A stretch of DNA of 54,061 bases from a virus. The translations under genes and the position numbers were made by a program. The DNA is taken from the IMG/VR virus record IMGVR_UViG_3300043602_000277, positions 1 to 54,061 of that record. One strand, 5' to 3'. The notes under the pieces were generated by a model, which saw only the letters and a program-made list of their open reading frames with translations, had not been told where the DNA came from and searched no databases. Below are positions 7,356 through 15,573 of this stretch, in pieces (position 1 is the stretch's first letter; each line of letters starts with the position of its first letter).

Positions 7356-8251
7356 GCCGCCAACAGCTTATCGCCCTCCTTGCTAACCTAGTCTTTAAGG
7401 GTCATCTGACCCCGACCGAAGCGCGCCTGATCGTCGCAGCCTATGATCGGGGGGATCTGCCGGAAATCGAGAAGCTGGTCGCGCTTGACCAGGAGCAAAC
7501 CGATGAGCGCTGGAAGCTGGCGCTGCTGGCGGTGCTGCTGCTGGTCGGTGGCAGCATTGCCAGGCCGCTGACTACATCTGAGCGCCTGCGCGCGCGCCGT
7601 CTCTTGCCGCTGCGTTTTGAGGAGAGCACGGCGACGTTGGCGGCGCAGGTCGCCAATGGCGGCATCAGCCTGGCGAGGTGGCAGCCGGCGCTCTATGCGG
7701 CGCAGGCCGGCTATGCCATGCAGATGACCACAGGCGGCTATGGCGCCATGCCACCGCTGGGGCTGCGGGATGTCGTCGATGCCGGCATCAAGGCGCAGAT
7801 CCCGTTCATCGAACGCTTTGGCCTGCAAATCCTGGCCCAACGCCTGATTGGTGCTCGCATGAGCGCGGCGGTCATCGCCGGTCGATCTGCGCTCTATGGC
7901 GGTCTCGGCTGGGGTTCCTGGTTCAAGGGCAACGAAGAGCGGGTGCTGAGGCCACAGGCGCCTGGCATCGTGCCGCGGCGCGCTGACGCATCGACAGGCT
8001 GGGTCGTCTACTACCGGGCGCGCGACGACAACCGCACCTGCGGGCCTTGCCATGAGGCGGCAGCCAAAGGGCCATACCTGCCACTGGAGGGGCCATTTCC
8101 TGGCGACGTGTGCAAGGGGCGAGGTCGCTGTCGCTGCACGCGGGAGACGGTCTACGACCTGCAAGCCTGGCAGATCCTGACCGGCATCGTAGCGCCCGCT
8201 GCCAAGCCTCCTGGCGTCGGCGGCGGCGGAAACACGGTCGCCGTGCTATGA
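7352..8251 (+). CDS. MuF-like minor head protein A
   Basis: The 299-residue protein has an N-terminal helical region and one hydrophobic stretch (LALLAVLLLVGG). Its C-terminal MuF-type domain carries paired cysteines: CGPCHEAA, then GDVCKGRGRCRC, likely binding zinc. Such proteins follow the portal and help prohead assembly or are ejected with DNA. The second module has the same cysteine pattern at 51972-52688 (CSDC, then CRGNCKC). The start overlaps the portal stop and the stop overlaps the next ATG, so the three are translationally coupled. Confidence 0.85.
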   Translation: MSRQQLIALLANLVFKGHLTPTEARLIVAAYDRGDLPEIEKLVALDQEQTDERWKLALLAVLLLVGGSIARPLTTSERLRARRLLPLRFEESTATLAAQVANGGISLARWQPALYAAQAGYAMQMTTGGYGAMPPLGLRDVVDAGIKAQIPFIERFGLQILAQRLIGARMSAAVIAGRSALYGGLGWGSWFKGNEERVLRPQAPGIVPRRADASTGWVVYYRARDDNRTCGPCHEAAAKGPYLPLEGPFPGDVCKGRGRCRCTRETVYDLQAWQILTGIVAPAAKPPGVGGGGNTVAVL

Positions 8252-8448
8252 GCGGAGGCAAATCATTGCCAGAGACCGAAAATCGTGATACGCTTGACGG
8301 CGATTCCACCGAGTTTGTCATCGTCGCACGCCGCATACTCGAATCTGAACGCAGACTCTTACTCTCACGCTTGCACGAATTAAACCTGTTGCTCGGCTAC
8401 CCGCAGATCTACACGAGCAGGGAGCATCGGCGACAGGGACGCGAATAA
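8248..8448 (+). CDS. Small conserved helical protein before the capsid operon
   Basis: The 66-residue protein begins MSGGKSLPETENRD and ends with a helix RRLLLSRLHELNLLLGY and a basic tail. Its ATG overlaps the MuF-like stop (ATGA). The second module has a 68-residue counterpart at 53332-53538 with RLLIARLHLLRKQLGY. In both modules it is the last gene before a strong intrinsic terminator and the scaffold or DUF2213 gene. I do not know its function. Conservation of the motif and position says it is a real gene. Confidence 0.72.
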   Translation: MSGGKSLPETENRDTLDGDSTEFVIVARRILESERRLLLSRLHELNLLLGYPQIYTSREHRRQGRE

Positions 8449-8480
8449 TTTTATAGCGCCCAACGGTGTATCGCCCATCG

Positions 8481-8546
8481 GCGACCTAGTTTCCTTTTTG
8501 CTTGCTCACACATGAGCAGCAAAAAGTCGAACGGGTCGCTTTTTTT
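8481..8546 (+). terminator. Nested-hairpin terminator upstream of the scaffold and capsid genes
   Basis: The outer stem GCGACC (8481-8486) pairs with GGTCGC (8534-8539) and is followed by seven T. Inside it is a second stem CTTTTTGCT/AGCAAAAAG (8494-8502 with 8518-8526) capped by GCTC-ACACAT-GAGC. It separates the packaging genes from the capsid genes and may lower read-through or act as a processed RNA element. A terminator sits at the same place in the second module (53566-53607). Confidence 0.85.
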
Positions 8547-8638
8547 ATTGCTATTTTCCGGCCAGGGTGCCGGCAGATATAAACCGTAGCGCGGCCAGGG
8601 CGCCGCGTACCTGCCTGAACGACAAGGAGCGACAGGCC

Positions 8639-9415
8639 ATGTTGATCACTCGCTGGAAGCAGGGAGCCGACATCATTCCTCTGCTGTACGACAACGACAC
8701 ACCGGCTGGCGATGCGCCGACTGGCGGGCTGTCCGAGGAGGCCATGAAGGCTTTCAACAAACGCCTGGAGAAGCTCGACAACAACGCGCAAGCGATGGCG
8801 ATGCTGCTCTTCGGCGAAAATTTCCAGCTGCGCGACAAAGTGCGCTCGATGGAGGGCAGGGTCTCTCCAGAGGGCGCAACCGTCTTAACCGGCGACGATG
8901 CCAAAGCCTGGGACATCTACAAGGCGCTGGGCAAGCCGGAAACCGTCAAGCAGGGTCTTGACGAGCGAGGCCAGTTCCAGGGTGAACTGGAGTCACTGAG
9001 GCGCGAGGCCATTCTACGCAGGGTCGCAGAGGTCGCCGGCTTCAAATACAACATTTTGGCCGACCGCGAAAAGGCGGCGAGGGCGGACAACAAACCGTTG
9101 GCCTTCGAGGTGCGCGAAGTTGAGGTGGATGGCGTCAAAAAGGCGACCGCCTTCATCAAGGAAGGCTCGACCGAAAAGACAGCCGAGGACTATGCCAGGG
9201 AGCAGTGGTCTGACTACCTCAGCGTCCTGCAAGTCACCCAGGGCGGTGACCAGCAGCAGAGCACAACCGCTGCCCACAATGGCACGCGCTTCATCGGCCA
9301 AACCGCAGCCAATGGCGGCAATCGGGGCGCACCTGATCCTGTCGCCAAATTCCTGCAAGAACAAGCCGAAGCGGCGAAGGCGATTAGCAATCCCTTCGTT
9401 ACACCAGACAAGTAA
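8639..9415 (+). CDS. Capsid assembly scaffold-like protein
   Basis: The 258-residue protein starts at ATG 8639 after AAGGAG. It is acidic and helix-rich, with a coiled-coil-prone segment (EAMKAFNKRLEKLDNN) and charged stretches (RREAILRRVAEVAGF). The C-terminus is low-complexity and Gln/Ala-rich, ending NPFVTPDK. Composition and place, directly upstream of the decoration-like and major capsid genes, fit a scaffold protein that shapes the prohead. No protease domain is visible. In the second module a DUF2213 gene occupies this position. Confidence 0.7.
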   Translation: MLITRWKQGADIIPLLYDNDTPAGDAPTGGLSEEAMKAFNKRLEKLDNNAQAMAMLLFGENFQLRDKVRSMEGRVSPEGATVLTGDDAKAWDIYKALGKPETVKQGLDERGQFQGELESLRREAILRRVAEVAGFKYNILADREKAARADNKPLAFEVREVEVDGVKKATAFIKEGSTEKTAEDYAREQWSDYLSVLQVTQGGDQQQSTTAAHNGTRFIGQTAANGGNRGAPDPVAKFLQEQAEAAKAISNPFVTPDK

Positions 9416-9425
9416 GGAGTCAACC

Positions 9426-10061
9426 ATGCCGTGGACACAAACCTCCTTTGTCGCGACACCTGATTTTATCGTCGATCCCGAATCCATCGACCGCAACAGC
9501 GGGCGAGTGATCGACTGGAGCCAGGTGCCGGACAGCTACAAGGCAGGCACAACCTATAGCATCACCACCACCGCACAAGCGGCGGCAGCTGCTGTCGCCA
9601 TTTTGGTGCAGGCGCTGCCGGTCGCCTTACCCAGCGGCACCGTGCTCAACTTTGCCGGCGCCGGACGCTTTGCCACACTCACCGCTCCCGCAGCGGTCGG
9701 CGCTACCAGCCTGACCGTTGAAGCGCTGGATGTCATCATCCCGACCGCCACCGCTGCACCCTATACCGTCTCCAAGAGCGGCAACAAGGCCATTCTCTCC
9801 GGCACCGTCATGGCGCAGCTCGCCAGTGGCAGAGTTGTGCCGAGGGCAGCCAGGCCAGGATCGGAAACGGCGATGGGCCTGCTGTGGGGAACCGCCATCG
9901 AGAACCTGCCCAGCGCGCCACTGAGCGGATATGCCATCATTGTCGGTGGCGTTATCTACGAAAACCTTCTGCCGGAGGTGATCACAGCCTTCAAGAGCGA
10001 ACTGGTCACCAATGGCTCCGGCTGGGTCTGGCAGACCTACCAAGATAGCACGGAGGCGTAA
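9426..10061 (+). CDS. Head decoration-like protein
   Basis: The 211-residue protein starts at ATG 9426 after AAGGAG. The sequence is rich in Ala, Thr and Val, with beta-type repeats (GAGRFATLTAPAAVGATSLTV and VSKSGNKAILSGTVM), a pattern typical of lambda gpD-like or related head stabilisation proteins. It is placed between scaffold and major capsid genes, 2 bp before the capsid ATG. The assignment is by position and composition. Confidence 0.62.
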   Translation: MPWTQTSFVATPDFIVDPESIDRNSGRVIDWSQVPDSYKAGTTYSITTTAQAAAAAVAILVQALPVALPSGTVLNFAGAGRFATLTAPAAVGATSLTVEALDVIIPTATAAPYTVSKSGNKAILSGTVMAQLASGRVVPRAARPGSETAMGLLWGTAIENLPSAPLSGYAIIVGGVIYENLLPEVITAFKSELVTNGSGWVWQTYQDSTEA

Positions 10062-10063
10062 GC

Positions 10064-11191
10064 ATGTTTACTAATTTTGCCGAAGCCCTGGCAGCGCTAG
10101 GGCCAAATGCCGGCGCGCGCATCATCAACGCCGCGCGCCCCACTTCCGACTATCTTCTCAACACCTTCCTGCCTGAGCGCCTCATGACCGATTACTCGGT
10201 CAACGCCGCCAACATGCTCGTCCGCACGACGATGGCCGGCATGGTCTCGATGGACAGCCCTTACCCGCCAGGCGGATTGGTCGAGCTGCAAACCTTCTTT
10301 GAACAGTCTCTCAAGCTCGGGATCAGCAACCGCATGATCGAGGCGCAGATCCGCCAGCTCCAGCAGTTGCTCATGGGGTTGCAACTCGCCGGTTCGCTGA
10401 CCAATGACTTCCTCCAGCGCGAGGCCTTCAACTTCTACCAAAAAACGGTCGTGCAGGCCATCCTAGACCGCGCCGAGTGGATGCGGGCGCAGGCGATGAT
10501 CTATGGCGCCATCAACTGGACATTCAACCAGAAGCCGGTCTCAGTCAGCTACGGCATCCCTGCCGGCAACTTCCTGACCACACGCACCGATGCCAACAAC
10601 GATTCCTACTCCGACACCGGCAGTAAATTTTGGGAAGATGTCGCCAACGCTCAGGGCATCCTGCGCTACAACCTGCGCGGCGCCGTTATGAACACCGCCA
10701 CCTATCTCAAAATTCTGAGCCAACCGGCCAACAACATCATCGTCCTGGCGCAGAGCAACAACAGCGTCACGGTCACGCGCACGACTTCACGCAGCGGCAA
10801 CACCGTGCAAGACAACGATGCTCGCTACACCATGCAGTTTGTGCTCTACGACCGTGAGGCCGAGGTGATGGACACCACGCCACCGAACCTGGGCAAGACC
10901 GAGATCAAAAAGTTTGTGCCAGATGGCAAGATCATCTACATCGGCGCCAACACCGCCAGTGGCTATGTGGTCGGCGAAGGCTCAACACGCAACCCACGCG
11001 CCGATATGGAGATCGGCTATCACCACATCGCCCCGACCGTTGAAGGCGGCGGCGCACCTGGCCGCTGGGGCCGCATGTACGTGCCGGAAGGCTATCCGAT
11101 GCAACTGATCGCCGAGGGCGCCAGCAACGAGCTGCCCGTCATCCTGGCGCCGGAGAAGATCTGCATCGCTACCACCGAGATGCTGCCGTAG
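10064..11191 (+). CDS. Major capsid protein (HK97 fold, gpE-like)
   Basis: The 375-residue protein has the pattern of lambda gpE-type capsids: an N-terminal YLLNTFLPERLMTDYS segment, a spine-helix region rich in Gln (EAQIRQLQQLLMGLQ), and a C-terminal A-domain-like stretch with DGKIIYIGANTASGYVVGEG and APEKICIATTEMLP. It follows scaffold and decoration-like genes. It forms the icosahedral shell. It is the only major capsid gene in the circle although two packaging modules are present. Confidence 0.88.
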   Translation: MFTNFAEALAALGPNAGARIINAARPTSDYLLNTFLPERLMTDYSVNAANMLVRTTMAGMVSMDSPYPPGGLVELQTFFEQSLKLGISNRMIEAQIRQLQQLLMGLQLAGSLTNDFLQREAFNFYQKTVVQAILDRAEWMRAQAMIYGAINWTFNQKPVSVSYGIPAGNFLTTRTDANNDSYSDTGSKFWEDVANAQGILRYNLRGAVMNTATYLKILSQPANNIIVLAQSNNSVTVTRTTSRSGNTVQDNDARYTMQFVLYDREAEVMDTTPPNLGKTEIKKFVPDGKIIYIGANTASGYVVGEGSTRNPRADMEIGYHHIAPTVEGGGAPGRWGRMYVPEGYPMQLIAEGASNELPVILAPEKICIATTEMLP

Positions 11192-11250
11192 TTCACCGAC
11201 TTTTACCGACTTTTACCGACTTTTACCGACTTTTACCGACTTTTACCGAT
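11191..11250 (+). repeat. Tandem 10-bp repeat TTTTACCGAC after the capsid gene
   Basis: Five complete or nearly complete units of TTTTACCGAC (11201-11250, the last ending GAT) are preceded by a partial unit GTTCACCGAC. The four-T tracts recur every 10 bp, one helical turn, which should curve the DNA. The array fills the gap between the capsid stop and the ribosome site of the next gene. Copy number may vary by slippage. Confidence 0.9.
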
Positions 11251-11262
11251 AAGGAGCGATCT

Positions 11263-11565
11263 ATGTCAGACCCACAAACCCAAACACCAGCGGCACCGCG
11301 CGACCAAACGCCGGTGGCGGTCAACCTGGACGAAGAACGCATGTACCGCGCCAACGACGCCGACACTAGCGCCACTACAGTCGGCCCTGGGCCTGCTGTG
11401 GTGCCGAAGTGGGTGGCTGAGGAGTGGGGCGTCGAATACAAAGCCGCACCCGCTGGCGGAACCAAAGACCTGCCGCGTGCGGAGGGCTCGCCAGAGAGCA
11501 AGCCTGGCGCAGAGGGCTCCACACCCAAAGCGGGCAGCAGGGACAAACCTGAACAGAGCCGATAG
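11263..11565 (+). CDS. Unknown 100-residue, Pro/Ala-rich protein
   Basis: It starts at ATG 11263 after AAGGAG. The sequence is hydrophilic and probably disordered, with many Pro, Ala, Glu and Lys (TKDLPRAEGSPESKPGAEG). A short conserved-looking block, VPKWVAEEWGVEYKA, is in the middle. It lies between the major capsid and connector genes. I do not recognise it. Confidence 0.6.
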   Translation: MSDPQTQTPAAPRDQTPVAVNLDEERMYRANDADTSATTVGPGPAVVPKWVAEEWGVEYKAAPAGGTKDLPRAEGSPESKPGAEGSTPKAGSRDKPEQSR

Positions 11566-11576
11566 GGAGATCCGCC

Positions 11577-11975
11577 ATGAGCGAAAGAGTCTATGTGACC
11601 TTGCCGCGCACGGTCTCCTATGCCGAAGAGGGATCGCCCGAACTGGCCTACGGGCCAGGGAGGGCGCATATCCCTCTTCCACTCGCCGAGTCGCTTAAAG
11701 AGTGGGGCATTATCAGCGAGTGGTCGACCAGCGCGCCCACTGCACCTGACACCTCGCCGATCAAGCCGAGCGACGAACTGGCCGCCGACTTCCCAGGTCG
11801 CGAATACCTCTACATGGCCGGCTACACCAGCTATGGACAGGTCGCCGAGCTGGACAAAGAAGAGCTGGATGCCTTGCCAGGCATCGGCGAAGCGACCGCT
11901 GACAAGATCCTGGCGGCGATGGCTGCTGCCGAGAAAAGGATGCCGCCAGATGCCGCACAGCCTGACGCCAGCTGA
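11577..11975 (+). CDS. Head protein with helix-hairpin-helix motif
   Basis: The 132-residue protein has an N-terminal beta-rich part. Residues about 95-118 form a helix-hairpin-helix (LDALPGIGEATADKILAAM), a DNA- or protein-contact motif seen in small head and connector proteins of many phages. It precedes the connector genes and overlaps the next start by 26 bp. A role in head completion is inferred. Confidence 0.65.
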   Translation: MSERVYVTLPRTVSYAEEGSPELAYGPGRAHIPLPLAESLKEWGIISEWSTSAPTAPDTSPIKPSDELAADFPGREYLYMAGYTSYGQVAELDKEELDALPGIGEATADKILAAMAAAEKRMPPDAAQPDAS

Positions 11976-12369
11976 CCTGCTGTACCCGCGCGGCGAGCTG
12001 CAACCGAAGATGTTTCCCGACCGTGCTGCCGGCGCCAATGCCGAGGATGCGCTGGAAGAGTGGCTCGACCAGGCCGACCTGCTGATCGTGGGCGTGGCAG
12101 CCAGCCGGCAGAACGCCGCGGCCCGGGCCTACTGTTATGCCAGGGCTTTCCGAGCGATGGCGATGAAGATCGGCGCGCTGCCGGATTCCAGCAGTGATTC
12201 CGGCGTGCCGATGAACGTCGGCACCAGCTGGAGCCAGGAGCGCATCCACTATTGGGAAGGCCGCGCGGCTGAGCAGGATCGCCTCTTCTCCGGCATCGTC
12301 GGCGATGTCAGTCTGGCCGATTCGGATGCAGGCCAGGGCGGCACTGTGCGCGTCGTGGCGGTGTGGTGA
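11950..12369 (+). CDS. Head-tail connector protein (adaptor-like)
   Basis: The 139-residue protein starts at ATG 11950 inside the end of the previous gene. It is mostly helical (NAEDALEEWLDQADLLI, then RQNAAARAYCYARAFRAMA), like gp6/gp15-type adaptors that bind the portal ring. The C-terminal end is Gly- and Ser-rich. The stop overlaps the ATG of the next gene. Assignment is from position and helical pattern. Confidence 0.6.
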   Translation: MPHSLTPADLLYPRGELQPKMFPDRAAGANAEDALEEWLDQADLLIVGVAASRQNAAARAYCYARAFRAMAMKIGALPDSSSDSGVPMNVGTSWSQERIHYWEGRAAEQDRLFSGIVGDVSLADSDAGQGGTVRVVAVW

Positions 12370-12899
12370 TGGGAGAGGCGCTCTGGGCCGACCTCGACGC
12401 CTGGCAGGCAGAGATCCTGAGCCCGCTCATGGACGATCTGCAATTTCCAACGCTGCCGGTCAAGATGGTCGCCTGCACGCTCGTTCGCAACTATGTCGAG
12501 TGGGACAACCCTGCGGTCTGGACATTTCCGGCCATCATTGTCTCCAGCTCGACCCTGCGCCGTCCGGCCACAGAAACCATGTTCGGCGATGGCATCGCTC
12601 ACTACCGCAAGCACATTCCTTATCGCTGGTTCGCTGTGGTGGAGGGCGATTCCTTCACCTCAGAGCGCGATGCCAAAGTGCTGGAAAAGCGGCTGGAGAC
12701 ATTGGCTCGCCGGCTGGTGGCTGGCGGCTGGGGCGCCGGATCTGCTTTCCCGCTGCCAGCCGATGGCAGCGGCGAACGTCTGTCGACCATCAGGGTCGGC
12801 GACAGCGCCATCGCCCGCTATCCGCGCGGCACCGAAGCCGAGGACGATCCCTGGTGGGGAGTGGCGTCATTGGATATCGAGCTCGTCACTACGGTTTAG
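12369..12899 (+). CDS. Tail terminator or neck protein-like
   Basis: The 176-residue protein starts at ATG 12369 (overlapping the previous stop as TGATG). It shows alternating strands and helices (VWTFPAIIVSSSTLRR, then RWFAVVEGDSFTSERDAKVLEKRLETLARRL), as in small neck or tail terminator proteins. It is the last gene before the tail tube gene, with only an inserted leftward endonuclease between. Function inferred from order. Confidence 0.58.
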   Translation: MGEALWADLDAWQAEILSPLMDDLQFPTLPVKMVACTLVRNYVEWDNPAVWTFPAIIVSSSTLRRPATETMFGDGIAHYRKHIPYRWFAVVEGDSFTSERDAKVLEKRLETLARRLVAGGWGAGSAFPLPADGSGERLSTIRVGDSAIARYPRGTEAEDDPWWGVASLDIELVTTV

Positions 12900-13586
12900 G
12901 CTGGTACTGATTCAGTTGTGGGGGAGTGGTAAATGCCCGTTCGACCGTCCAGTTTCTGCGAAGTATGCGATTTCTCAAGAGATCATAGGAAAGACCTAAT
13001 TCTTGTGACCAGTCGGCTAGTATCTGGCTCTTTCCGTTGAAGGTGATGAGAACGTTGTCTGAGCGGTTTCTTTGTTGCTCGGCGCGTGTCGCCCAACGTA
13101 GATTGCCAGGCTCGTAATGGCCGTCGTTGTCAATGCGGTCAAGCGTGCGGTTTTCTTCACCGAAACCAGGAAGCGTACTGACATGGTTGTAAAACGACTG
13201 AACGTCGTAAATCCAGGGCTCGTAGACATGAATACCACGCCCGCCATACCTGTGATAATTTGCGGAAGATGGCTGGGTGCAGCGGCCCACCATGCTATGC
13301 CAGGTCGAGTGGATACGCGTATTCCAGAGGCCATGAACGCGCTTCTGCTCAGATGTCATTTCTTTATGCAGACAGCCGCAAGAGCGCGAGCGTCCCGTTC
13401 GCAAACTTGTTTGTCTCACGATTCGCTCTGTGCCACAGTCACAGCGGCACAGCGGCACAGCCAATAGCTACATTGGGAGGTGGTATGCGACCAGGAGAGA
13501 ACAAGCCAACGTCCGAAGCGCTGGTCTGTCAAATCGACAAAGTTGGGGCGGTGCGTTTTGGGTCTTGGGGTATACTTGGAGGGCAT
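12889..13586 (-). pseudogene. HNH homing endonuclease broken by an 8-bp tandem duplication
   Basis: On the minus strand a frame starts at ATG 13586 after AAAGGAG (MPSKYTPRPK, FVDLTDQRFGRWLV, YWLCRC) and runs into a stop after a shifted tail. The second part continues in another frame as CRCDCGTERIVRQ, then GYGGRGIHVYEPW-like HNH/AP2 endonuclease sequence (TLDRIDNDGHYEPGNLRWATR). At the break the coding strand reads TGCCGCTG twice in tandem (about 13441-13457). Removing one 8-base unit joins the frames into one protein of about 229 residues. The gene is inserted opposite to the tail genes, as free-standing homing endonucleases often are. It may be inactive, or the second part may start at 13464. 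Confidence 0.85.
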
Positions 13587-13662
13587 GGAAGAGTCTCCTT
13601 TCATGCCAAGCCCAGGGGTGTTACAAGCACCGCCTGGGTATCTGTTTGCAAGGACTTTATTA

Positions 13663-13678
13663 TAGCTCAGATGAGCTA
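13663..13678. repeat. Inverted repeat before the tail tube gene
   Basis: TAGCTC-AGAT-GAGCTA is a perfect short inverted repeat in the 115-bp gap between the endonuclease start and the tail tube gene. It could be an operator or a weak hairpin in the tube leader. A strong AAGGAGG ribosome site follows. No T tract is present, so termination is unlikely. Confidence 0.5.
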
Positions 13679-13701
13679 TTTACACAAGCAAGGAGGTATC
13701 T

Positions 13702-14751
13702 ATGGCCGGTGAAAAGGTGCCGTCGACCACGTCGAGATTTAAGGTTGGGGCTCAAGTTGCCAAAGGCACACCTGCTACGAAGGTCGTCTGCGGCACCATG
13801 ACCATGAGCGGTCTCAACGCCACCAAAGACCCGATTGACAAGGGCGGCGAGCATGGCTGCAACACCGGGCCGGATCGTGCCACCGTTCACAAAAGCGAGC
13901 AGCGCTATAGCTCCTTCATCGTCAACGGTTCGTTCCGCGGCTATATGTACCCTGACCTGATCGGCTATCTCTTGCTCGGCGCAGGTTTTACGGTGGTCAC
14001 CACAGCCGGCGCCGGAGCCGCGTTGGGCACCTACAGCCACGTCTTTACGCTGGCGATGCGTACCGTCGTTCCCTGGCTCAGCGTCCACAGCCAGATCGGC
14101 AGCAAGAACCGCCTGGCGGTCGATGCGCGTGTCAACCAGCTGACCTTTACCGCCAATGCCCAGGGCTTCACCTACAATGGCACCTTCCAGGCACTCAAAG
14201 AGGACGAAGTACCTGTGTCCGGCATCGTCACCACCAACGAAGAGGTCATCGAAGTCCTGACCACACGCGGATCAATGATCCTCAACTACGACCCTGACGG
14301 GACGCCGGTGACGATGTTGGCGGCGGAGCAGGAGGGCTTCACGCTGGTCATCAACAACCCCTTCGACCAAGACCAGCAGAAGTTGTTTAGCTTTGGACGT
14401 GGCGACCTACCGCAAACAGGGCTCGACGTGACCGGCACCGTCGAAGGGCTCAACGTCGACTATCTCAACTATGAGCGCATCAAAGGCGGGGCAGTGGGCG
14501 TGGATACCATCGCCGACGATTGCGCGCTCGCCAAGATCGACGTTACCTTCAACAGCGCCGAAAACATTCTGACGACCGCCATCCCCTACAGCATCCGTTT
14601 TGAGATCCCACACGCCGAAGTCACCCTGAACGACTTCCAGGCCGAGGGCACCAACACGGTCGAATGGACGTTCCCGTTCCGCATGGTGGATGACAATGCC
14701 ACACCGATCAAGATCACGCTCGTCAACAAACTTCCCAGCTACGCAGGCTAA
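13702..14751 (+). CDS. Major tail tube protein
   Basis: The 349-residue protein is beta-rich throughout. It has the N-terminal pattern of long siphophage tube proteins (FKVGAQVAKGTPATKVVCG) and a C-terminal domain with HAEVTLNDFQAEGTNTVEWTF. It is directly upstream of the frameshifted chaperone pair and the tape measure gene, the standard order for a long non-contractile tail. It polymerises around the tape measure. The start follows AAGGAGG. Confidence 0.82.
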   Translation: MAGEKVPSTTSRFKVGAQVAKGTPATKVVCGTMTMSGLNATKDPIDKGGEHGCNTGPDRATVHKSEQRYSSFIVNGSFRGYMYPDLIGYLLLGAGFTVVTTAGAGAALGTYSHVFTLAMRTVVPWLSVHSQIGSKNRLAVDARVNQLTFTANAQGFTYNGTFQALKEDEVPVSGIVTTNEEVIEVLTTRGSMILNYDPDGTPVTMLAAEQEGFTLVINNPFDQDQQKLFSFGRGDLPQTGLDVTGTVEGLNVDYLNYERIKGGAVGVDTIADDCALAKIDVTFNSAENILTTAIPYSIRFEIPHAEVTLNDFQAEGTNTVEWTFPFRMVDDNATPIKITLVNKLPSYAG

Positions 14752-14755
14752 ACCT

Positions 14756-15262
14756 ATGAACCTCGGGGCCAAGCGCACGGTGATCTGGACAACGCCGCCA
14801 CAAAATGGCGATGGCGAAGTGGAGGATTACCGCTTCACATTTAGCAGTTGCACGACGGTCGACATGGGCCGCTACTGGAGCGCCATGCGCGTTTTTGAGG
14901 CCTGGTTTGAAAAGGAGCAAGGGCAGAGTTATGACGATGCCCGCCTGGGCAGCGACAAAGAGGTGTCCGCGCGAGCGGTGACGCTATGGCTGCGCGCGTA
15001 CAACTACGCCATGATCATCGCCAGCCTGCAAGGGCTGGAGCGGCGCATGCGCGCGCCAGAGATCACCAACGGCAATGCGCCTGCCTGGACACCTGCCGAG
15101 ATTCCGGTCGAGTGGCAGAGCCAGGCGGGCTTTGAGGCCAATGCGCCACTTGCCATCGTCGGCGCGTTGGCCGAGACCGCCAATGCTGTCAACCCTGGCC
15201 TCTGGCGCCAGCAGGATGATGATGAGGCCAAAAAAAAAGGCGGAGTCAGCGCAAACTGGTAA
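14756..15262 (+). CDS. Tail assembly chaperone, short form (gpG-like)
   Basis: The 168-residue protein is followed in the -1 frame by an extension domain, and the 0-frame ends AKKKGGVSANW just after a run of nine A. This is the layout of the lambda G / G-T chaperones, which coat the tape measure during tail assembly. The core has EAWFEKEQGQSYDDARLGSDK and helices RAVTLWLRAYNYAMII. It starts 5 bp after the tube gene. Confidence 0.82.
   Translation: MNLGAKRTVIWTTPPQNGDGEVEDYRFTFSSCTTVDMGRYWSAMRVFEAWFEKEQGQSYDDARLGSDKEVSARAVTLWLRAYNYAMIIASLQGLERRMRAPEITNGNAPAWTPAEIPVEWQSQAGFEANAPLAIVGALAETANAVNPGLWRQQDDDEAKKKGGVSANW
15230..15238 (+). promoter_or_regulatory. Programmed -1 ribosomal frameshift site (A9)
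   Basis: Nine consecutive A (GCC AAA AAA AAA GGC in the 0 frame) provide a slippery heptamer A AAA AAA. Slipping back one base enters the open frame that encodes the T-like domain. Position near the 3' end of the chaperone gene is as in most siphophages. Confidence 0.82.
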
Positions 15263-15573
15263 AAGGGCTCGCCAAGACGCTGGTGGCAGGCGAGCTGCGC
15301 GCCAAGCAAGAGGCGAAGGACGGGGCGCTGCCTGAGCTGCCAATCAGCCGCAAGGAGCTGGCCGAGGCCGAGCGCAAGGGCTTACTCGACGAGGCCAACC
15401 TCGAGATCTTCATGACGTGGTGGTCGTTCGGTGGCGCCCAGCAAGGCATCTCACCCATGCAGGCCGCCGAGATGCCCGCAGCGATGCGCCAGGACTTTGC
15501 CTACATCCTCGAGGAGATCCGCAAAGAACGCCGGCGCCAAGAGAGTCTTGAGAAAAAGGTCAAACCACCGTAG
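15238..15573 (+). CDS. Tail assembly chaperone extension (gpT-like), made by -1 frameshift
   Basis: The frame is open from the slippery A run through RSQRKLVKGLAKTLVAGELR to a stop at 15571-15573. It is expected to be made as a C-terminal extension of the 14756 gene, giving a protein of about 270 residues. It is charged and helical (SRKELAEAERKGLLDEANLE, then YILEEIRKERRRQESLEKK). An independent start at GTG 15283 is possible but has no clear ribosome site. The T domain is known to recruit the tube protein to the tape measure. Confidence 0.75.
   Translation, partial: RRSQRKLVKGLAKTLVAGELRAKQEAKDGALPELPISRKELAEAERKGLLDEANLEIFMTWWSFGGAQQGISPMQAAEMPAAMRQDFAYILEEIRKERRRQESLEKKVKPP

Noticed and set aside
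11191-11250. Tandem repeats as CRISPR
   Set aside because: Ten-base units without spacers.
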